Of a stretch of DNA of 64,000 nucleotides, positions 57,956 to 64,000 are shown one piece after another; position 1 is the stretch's first letter; each line of letters starts with the position of its first letter. The stretch lies in NCBI RefSeq assembly GCF_004359215.1, contig NW_027152082.1:1-64000 (forward strand), written 5' to 3'. Made by a program: the position numbers and the translations under genes. This stretch comes from Bremia lactucae (Eukaryota; Oomycota; Peronosporomycetes; Peronosporales; Peronosporaceae). Below the pieces are notes generated by a model that was not told the origin of the DNA, ran no database searches, and saw nothing but the letters and a program-made list of their open reading frames with translations.

Positions 57956-58250
57956 CTAACAGTGTTCAAATCACTTGGATCACATTTAAAAATGTCAACT
58001 TCTGATCATCCTGAAACAGATGGTCAGACGGACCGTGCAAACCGTATTCTCTAAGAGATACGTCTCGGACACGTCCACTCTTTTGACAGCTGGAGCGAGT
58101 TCTTGCCGATGTAGAATTTGCCATCAACAATTCAGCGCATGCTTCTACAAAGCATACACCATTTTTCGTGAATGGCTTACGACACCCTCGTATCCCTATG
58201 CTGTTTGAGAGTAACTCTTATTTAAGGGGGGAGGGACTCGCTCGAGCAAA

Positions 58251-59220
58251 GAAGCTTTAGCTCTTGCTCATGACTCATTAGCCCTAAGGTTCAATGCGAA
58301 GGATACGAATGTTGAGTTTACTAACATTGAAGTGGACAAACTCAGTAATAACAGTTATGCTTTTACTGACTTAGACAACGATGCTGGAAGACTCAGCATC
58401 GAAAACAATACTATTAATGATAATGCTCTCAATCGTGAAGAGATGAATATCTCCGCAGTGCGAGCCGGTTGCACTGAAACAAAAATAAAATCGAGTCAGC
58501 AGGTGGTTTCCTGCTGGCTAGCGAAGCAGTGGTCCATTTGTACGGGATTCCATCGCTAGTGCGGTGGACCGACAGATACGGAACTCTGACAAAAATGGAA
58601 AAGCAAACACACTTAAATTTAAAATTAATGACCTAGTCATACTGTCTACGGTAAACCCACCAAAGCACGTAGTGACGAGTGTAGGCAGTAATAAATTACT
58701 GCCCAGGTATATCGGCCCGTTTCGTGTATTACATCGCTAAGGCAATGCATACACGATCGAGCTGCCTCGTAGAATGCGTACGCATCCTACTTTTTTTGCT
58801 GGTCGTCTCCGCTCACGCCATCAGTACGAGGCTTCTTCCGATCCGGATTACACCGGAACGGTCAAGGGCATCAGCTAAAGCCTTATGGCTCCCAGCTAAA
58901 GACTTATTGTCTCAGAACAGGGTCTATTTCTTTTGAGCAAGACGATCCACTCTTTCCTACAAGAAAGAAAATCTTCTGACGAACAGTCAACAGCTTCTTT
59001 TCGTTCGCCAGTTTGTTCAGTCTCAATCTGCGCACAACTTTTTACCTGGTCACGAGAAACATTGTCGACCGTCACCGCTAATGCGCGGCGACGAAATTGC
59101 TCGTGGTCAAGATTCCCTCTTAAGGAAAAAAGGGTGTGATTCGAATTACAATGCTGAATCGGGCTCGTCAAACGAGGCGAATCCGATTCCCCCCCCACAT
59201 CCATTGATGGGTTCGGGTGG
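58251..59220 (+). pseudogene. Integrase end and linker, family A copy 4
   Basis: The GPY/F-like module is at about 58690-58800, with RYIGPFRVLH-like and TIELPRRMR pieces in shifted frames. The linker to 59220 has open frames on both strands; the antisense one (59204-58896) is coiled-coil-like but probably a shadow. Confidence 0.6.
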
Positions 59221-59480
59221 TGAGAAGCGCTTTCTTGTTAAAAGATTCTTGAGCCACCGTGAGGCAAAGAGGTTCGAGTGAGTTATCTCGTTCGTTGGCG
59301 AGGGTGTCCGCCCTCGCATGATAGTTGGGAACCTCGTTCCTAACTGATATTGGACGTTCCGGGTCTCGTCTTACATTACGACGAGACCCATCCTCCTTGG
59401 TAAAAGGTCCAACGGAGAACGAGTGCTTCCCGAGCAAAAAAGTATTGAAGGTTATCGATCCCTTGACGCATCTCGTAAGA
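59221..59480 (+). pseudogene. Chromodomain and pol end, family A copy 4
   Basis: Reads KRFLVKRFLSHREAK, a frameshift near 59277, then SYLVRWRGCPPSHDSWEPRS, a stop near 59339, then HYDETHP. The tail after the chromodomain resembles the family-B tail and reaches a stop near 59478. Confidence 0.7.
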
Positions 59481-59862
59481 GATGAGAGTCCTCCAATGGG
59501 GATCTTTGAGGAATATGCTTCCTTAGGGCATTTACCTGCACCCTTAAAACAGCATGGACATGAGTCTCCCCACGAGAGGCAAGAATCCGTGCCTCTCTAA
59601 ACATAGGGTGCAACTTATAGGGTGCACCGAGTACGGTCCGTTCTGGAACCGTTCACGGAAAGCATTTAGCTTGTCAAGCCAGACCTCACAGCCTATGTTA
59701 TGTACATTCTATACAAAGGCTGTCCAAGCTCGGAACAAAGGTTTGACATCCTTTGTTCGTTTGCAAGTGTACCACCGATGCCGGTAAAAGGCATTGATGA
59801 AGAATTCTGTTTCAACCTCACCAGGCTTGTGAAGCCATGATGAGTCGAATATCGGAATATGA

Positions 59863-60150
59863 TAATCGCCAAGATGGGCTATCGCATCAAGCTTTGCTTG
59901 ATACCTTCAAACGAACGCTGACAATCAGCATTCCATAACCATTTCGTCTTTTTTCAAGAGACGAGAGAGATGAACTGTCATCTCGGCATAATTGCGAGAG
60001 TACTTGTGCAAGTACGCCGCTAAATCAAGGAACTTTCTAAGTCCCTTGACATCGACTGGAACTGGCCAGTCGGTGATTGCCTTGATCTTTTCGGGATTAG
60101 GGCGCGCGCCGTGTTTACCGACGATGCACCCAAGAAGTGGTATTTCGCTT
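59863..60150 (-). pseudogene. Inverted RT-RNase H fragment inserted in the aORF
   Basis: About 290 bases match 37796-38096 (minus-strand RT end and RNase H start) with moderate divergence. In the other family-A copies the flanks ...GGAATATGAT and GATCGTTGG are nearly adjacent, with only a few bases between. GAT occurs at both junctions. Confidence 0.8.
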
Positions 60151-60668
60151 TTGATCGTTGGTCACACCAGACCAACGAATGAGGTTTCTCTTAGAAAGTA
60201 ACCAAGGCCTCATTTCAGGAGCGAACCGCAACGTATTGCGGTCCGTCTCCTGCTGGCGCATGTTAACGTTAACGTCAACTTGGCCCTGGGGGCGATCTCT
60301 AGATTCATCCTTTTTTCTGGTGATACAAACTAGCACCACCAGCAGCACTCTTACCTTCGCGACCACGCTATTCCTGGTGACAAACACTAACGTCACCAGA
60401 GTTTTGGTCATCGCCCTCGGAGTCATCTGATGATGACTCCCCGCCAAAGAGGTCCGACAAGTTTAACAACCTCGTCACCATGTTTTTGTAGTCACGTTAA
60501 GAACCAAAGGCTTAACGGGCTGGGCCCGGTGGGAGAGGTGATCCGGCGGCCTTCCCAGTCACCACTGAGTCGGGCGATGCAGGTGACTTGGACCAGTCAC
60601 CTACGACTGGTGTAGCGGGTGACGTGTCCCCGTCATCTACATGTCATCAACAGATGACAAACCCCAGT

Positions 60669-61288
60669 TGTAGCGGGCACTGCCGACTTGTACTCCTTTA
60701 GTGCAAGTGGTGCTACACGTCACTTCACGTGCAAAGAAGACTCTCTTCAAAACACTTGCTTCAAAGAGGGTTAAAAGTAAGCTGTGTTTAATATATAATA
60801 GGTTCTTCTGTTTCTATCTATCTATTACCAACTTAATTTTATACTAATACAAAACCTGTAATAAATTCTTTTCTATCTCTCTCTTTGCGCGCGGTGGCTG
60901 GGATGGTGGCTGGCTGGTAAATCACGCTTCATGCAGCAAAGTAATATGACATCCCATCATTCAGACGTACTCTCGACGATAGAAATACAAATATAAAGGG
61001 TGTTTGAAACGTCTCCTACTGTTGAGAATGGAACAGTCGCCTGATATACGTCAGGCGGCTGACTGAGCCTTCGAATGAGAGGGCTCATTCTGATAGACTA
61101 GTAAACAGTCACGATGAGGCTGACTGGACTGCGGAGCAAGTAAATATAATGATCTATATCTACCAATGGATAAGCTTTCCGAATTTTATTATTAAAAGTA
61201 ACATTCTCCAAATATTATCTATCTTTTAGATAATGTATTAATAACAACCTTTAAGTGTTAATTTCATGTAGCGATACACCCCGTTACA
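60669..61288 (-). repeat. Solo LTR, family B, with 5-bp target duplication and internal insert
   Basis: It runs from TGTAGCGGGCAC to ACACCCCGTTACA in reverse orientation. CCAGT flanks both sides (60664-60668 and 61289-61293). It is about 170 bases longer than 47355-47804. The extra part (about 60899-61112) includes sequence matching in reverse the family-B internal region near 34610-34680. Confidence 0.9.
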
Positions 61289-61645
61289 CCAGTCAACTCC
61301 AATGGGAGCAGGAGGTGACATATCCCACGCAGTTGACGCATAAGCGTCTACTGAAACATTTGCCTTACTGACAGCTACACTGATCTGTGCAGCTGCCAGC
61401 TTAGCGGCCTCGCGGTCCACGCGCTCAGACTTGTTTGTCGCCATCTTGATCTTGGTCAAAATCAAGAATGCAAATAAAATCGATATTTTGATTAAGATCA
61501 TATTGCAAACAAAACGGGTTATTTGATTAAATCATAATGCTAATAAAATTGGTATTTAATTCAGAAAAACAATAATGCTAATTACAAGGAAACACTTAAT
61601 GATCGCCCTGTCACCCTACATCAATCACTGTAGTGACAGTTGATT

Positions 61646-62118
61646 AAGGGGTGGTGGTGATGTAACGTGGTGTTTCGTTACATAAGTAAATTTCCTACAA
61701 GAGAAAATAAGCAAAGAAGTACAAAAAATAACTATCTTTATTAATTTTGACTTAAATAGTTCCAATAATAGCATATTTGATATTCTTTTTGATGCAATTA
61801 GACATAAGCTTTATTGATTGGTTGTTTTAAGTCTAAATCAACCACGCCAATCATTTCAACACACGATTGTGCGGTGCGTAAGGAGGCGCCATACTTAGTT
61901 AGATATTAATATTATAAGTTCAGTAGTAGATGGAAGATCGTTACGCAGGAAACTAATTCTATTAATATTTCTTCCTAATACTAATCCTTTGAATAACCTT
62001 TAGTAGCTTAAGACCCTAAGCTCTTAAAAAAAACTGTGTACGTGAAGCCTAACCTACACTGTTATCAGTGTATGGTCAACTAGTACTTACCAGTAGTATT
62101 GAAAGGTGCCCCGTTACA
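61646..62118 (+). repeat. Polypurine tract and 3' LTR, family A copy 4
   Basis: AAGGGGTGGTGGTGA (61646-61660) precedes an LTR starting TGTAACGTGGTGTTTCG at 61661 and ending GGTGCCCCGTTACA at 62118 (458 bases). Family-C sequence follows directly. Confidence 0.85.
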
Positions 62119-62638
62119 GCTAGCGCTATAGTAATCCTAGGTATTAAAAATAATACGCTCGCAATGTAGGAGTGCACATCTACAGAGGTGGCATCTATTG
62201 ATTAATTAAAAATATGCTTTATGCTTAATTTTTTATAAATAGAAATTAATTTTCCGTGACGACACTTGTCCTAAGGTCGTTGGGTGAGGTAGCTTAGACG
62301 CCCACCAACTACCTCACTGTGCATGAAGGTGTGTGCTTAAGTAGAGCGTTGTTGCTATAGAAGCGCCCGCGTAGTAGTCCTATTCATGACCCGTCTCTCT
62401 GAGCGTGTCAGTGAGGATGAGCTTAAAATCAATTGAACTCGTTTCACAGACCTCTCCGAATGTCATCGGGAGGTGGCAGAGCACTTGGCGCAGGGACTTG
62501 GGGAACAAGCCCTGGCCAGGCTCTTGGGTAGTCCTCCTGAACAACATGTTGCCCAATTGGAGCAGTTTAAGGCATTTGGGCTTGGGCAGCAAGTGGTCGC
62601 GTCCGAGACACAGCCAAGCTGCGTTGGAATTCGTCACT

Positions 62639-63463
62639 ATGACTCAGGATGAGCTTAGGCGTCAGCAGGCTCGGAGCGAGGCTCTCAGCAAAATTGCTGA
62701 GATGCTTTCCGCCCGGCCGTTCAAGTTCGACAGAATTGTAGCGCACACGATTTTACACTGGCGGATAGCCGTGGAGCAATGCGGTGTCGCGCAGCTCATC
62801 GAGGATGACAGCCGGATGGTGTCGAACGCCATGTCGCACCTGCGCGGTAAGGCCTCAGAGGGGGCTTACTCGGCGCTTATGGGGGACAGAAATGCGTTCC
62901 CTAATGGGCGATCTTTAATGAAAAGATTCGCGCCATGTACCAGCCGCCGAACGACGAAGTTTTGCTTCACGTGCGCTTCTTTGAGTCGCGACAAGCGAAG
63001 CGATCTCTGCAAGAGTATGTGCAGGAGATGCGCTCGCTTTCGGCGTCCATTACCGTATGATCGATTTCCGGAGCACATTAAGGTGCTTACTGTTATAAAC
63101 GGACTACGGCATGGCCCATCGCGACAGGCCCTTTTCAGAAAGGTGCCGTCCACGATGGAAGAAGCAATCCGAATTGCCTTAGTTGAGGAGCAATCCTACA
63201 ACAGTGCCTCGGCGACAGCTTGGTATAAGCCGTCGGCCGAGAGGACAGATGCCACTCCTATGGAGTTGGGCAATGCAGACGTGGTCTGTTTTAAATGCGG
63301 CAAGCGCGGCCATATGATGGCTCGCTGCTATGCCAGGGAACCTGCTGGGGCGAAGATGCCCAGCAAGAGGACTCCCTTCCCAAAGGGCGATGGCAAGAAC
63401 CAGCGTGCGAGATGCATGAGCTCTGCATCGACCACTGAGGGTCGGGAACGCAGGGCGCAGTAG
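62639..63463 (+). pseudogene. Gag, family C copy 2
   Basis: An ATG at 62639 gives MTQDELRRQQARSEALSKIA and a frame open to 63461. In the middle (about 62910-63060) the natural gag reading FNEKIRAMYQPPNDEVLL and RSLQEYVQEMRSLSASITV is in another frame, so two compensating indels are needed. The C-terminus has an intact CCHC knuckle CFKCGKRGHMMARC (63288-63329). A stretch of about 33 bases near 62730 is missing compared with 36348-36384. Confidence 0.75.
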
Positions 63464-63588
63464 GGGCCGGATGCCCTACTCACGCGGACTCTGAAGCTAG
63501 CCCTAAGTTCAGAGTTGTCGAACAAATGGGTAGCATAGTCCATGAGGTCTCAAAATTTCGGACCTCAACCCTGCTGGTCTAAAGCGCT

Positions 63589-63858
63589 CAAGTAAGAGGC
63601 TATGACCAGGTGATGACCCTCCTAGTGGATTCGGGTGCATCACGAAATTTAGTAAAACTCGCGTCTCTAGATAAGAGACCGGCGATGTTTGAGTTGCTTT
63701 GCCAGGATGGCAAGCGAGAAGAGGCGACCGTTCGTTTAGCCAACGGCGCGCTCGTTAAGTCTGAGGGAGTTTAGATAGAACTCGCCTTCCGCTTTAGTAA
63801 CTTCTCTGATAAAGAGAAGTTGACAGTGCTAGCTATGGACCCAGCTCGTGGAGGCTGA
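63589..63858 (+). pseudogene. Retroviral-type aspartic protease, family C copy 2
   Basis: One frame reads VMTLLVDSGASRNLVKLASL with the active-site Asp at 63628-63630. It continues to ANGALVKSEGV, a TAG near 63772, then LAFRFSNFSDKEKLTVLAMD and another stop. The active-site triad DSG is intact, but the stops make it a pseudogene. Confidence 0.8.
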
Positions 63859-64000
63859 GGTAGTGAAAACGGAAATGACAAGTAGTCATGAATCCCATAG
63901 TCCTGCACAGAGCCGAGGGCTTGTGGCAGTAGACAGCGAGCTGACAGGAAGTCAAGCGTCGCATGAACCGGCACAGTGCCTAGAGCCTGGTGCGTTTTTT

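Larger units (their letters stand above)
57496..57968. other. Composite insertion inside integrase
   Basis: Comparison with 12690-12745 of copy 1 shows about 470 extra bases. They include a stretch (about 57540-57582) that is the reverse complement of the family-B linker near 33345-33395, an unassigned part (57585-57760), and an rDNA fragment (57761-57955). Confidence 0.7.
56970..58250 (+). pseudogene. Integrase, family A copy 4, interrupted
   Basis: The HHCC domain reads YHDAPKSGHRGREK and then A-stop-EVCQ, so a stop replaces the first zinc Cys near 57172. The catalytic block WQSVSMNFVLG has Asn (57285-57287) for Asp. The core is cut at about 57495 and resumes at about 57969 with KMSTSDHPETDGQTDRANR. 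A short direct repeat (CCCCAGTGCTTCATCCCGTG region, 57193-57230) lies in between the first two blocks. Confidence 0.75.
59540..61445 (-). pseudogene. Antisense ORF (aORF), family A copy 4, interrupted twice
   Basis: It starts on the minus strand at about 61443 (MATNKSERVDREAAKLAAAQ). It is cut by the solo LTR (60669-61288) and resumes with an acidic part and FAPEMRPWLLSKRNLIRW (about 60180-60240). It is cut again by the RT fragment and continues with EFFINAFYRHRWY, LFRAWTAFV and EVWLDKLNAFRERF (59640-59800). It ends in a Cys-containing tail near 59560. Its order and wording agree with the family-B aORF. Confidence 0.65.
54542..62118 (+). mobile_element. Ty3/gypsy chromovirus, family A copy 4, 5' truncated, with nested insertions
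   Basis: It starts in the protease-RT linker (54621-55004 and after). It continues with RT, RNase H and integrase (interrupted by a composite insert with rDNA), chromodomain, antisense-ORF region (interrupted by an inverted RT fragment and a solo LTR) and a 3' LTR. No 5' LTR or gag is present. Confidence 0.85.
62119..64000 (+). mobile_element. Ty3/gypsy element, family C copy 2, runs off the window
   Basis: A leader resembling 35640-35930, a gag region and a protease start are present. RT would lie beyond the window. No LTR of this family could be delimited. It is not closely related to families A and B at the gag level. Confidence 0.75.

Overview
The window looks like a repeat-rich accessory region of an oomycete genome, most likely Peronosporaceae (Phytophthora or a downy mildew). 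The grounds are Ty3/gypsy pol sequences of oomycete type, a fragment of 18S rRNA/ITS1 whose start matches Peronosporaceae ITS1 as I remember it, a short 80-base intron with a GTGTGT donor, and compact host genes between transposons. Species assignment is inference. No tRNA gene, CRISPR array or bacterial operon was seen.

Layout. 1-8355: the 3' nine-tenths of a decayed LINE with an OTU-like protease, AP endonuclease, reverse transcriptase and zinc-finger tail. 8362-15778: a decayed Ty3/gypsy chromovirus (family A). 15785-17660: the inverted 5' half of another family-A element. About 17980-27097: a second LINE copy. 27104-31790: a second family-A element with its 3' third inverted. 31795-35475: an element with a family-A-like 5' end and a family-B 3' end. 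35476-37163: a family-C gag region. 37164-41619: family-A pieces in both orientations, including the longest open RT-RNase H frame. 42300-44800: a MULE relic. 45623-about 47830: a pogo/Tigger relic split by a family-B solo LTR. 49332-51245 and 52145-53925: the two intact host genes, a single-pass membrane protein and an FHA-PP2C phosphatase. 54236-62118: a FAR1-like scrap, then a long family-A element carrying an rDNA fragment, an inverted RT fragment and a second solo LTR. 62119-64000: a second family-C element running off the window.

How the parts relate. The LINE/gypsy junction is present twice. A tract of about 8 kb (3080-11105 and 21628-29853) is almost identical, while homologous sequence on both sides is clearly diverged, which suggests gene conversion or a recent exchange. 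Most junctions between elements are inversions, deletions or microhomology joins.

The most interesting signal is an antisense gene between the integrase stop and the 3' LTR of families A and B. It converges on pol. Its protein sequence is conserved between the families through many synonymous changes, although the sense strand has no known coding role there. It is found in five places in the window.
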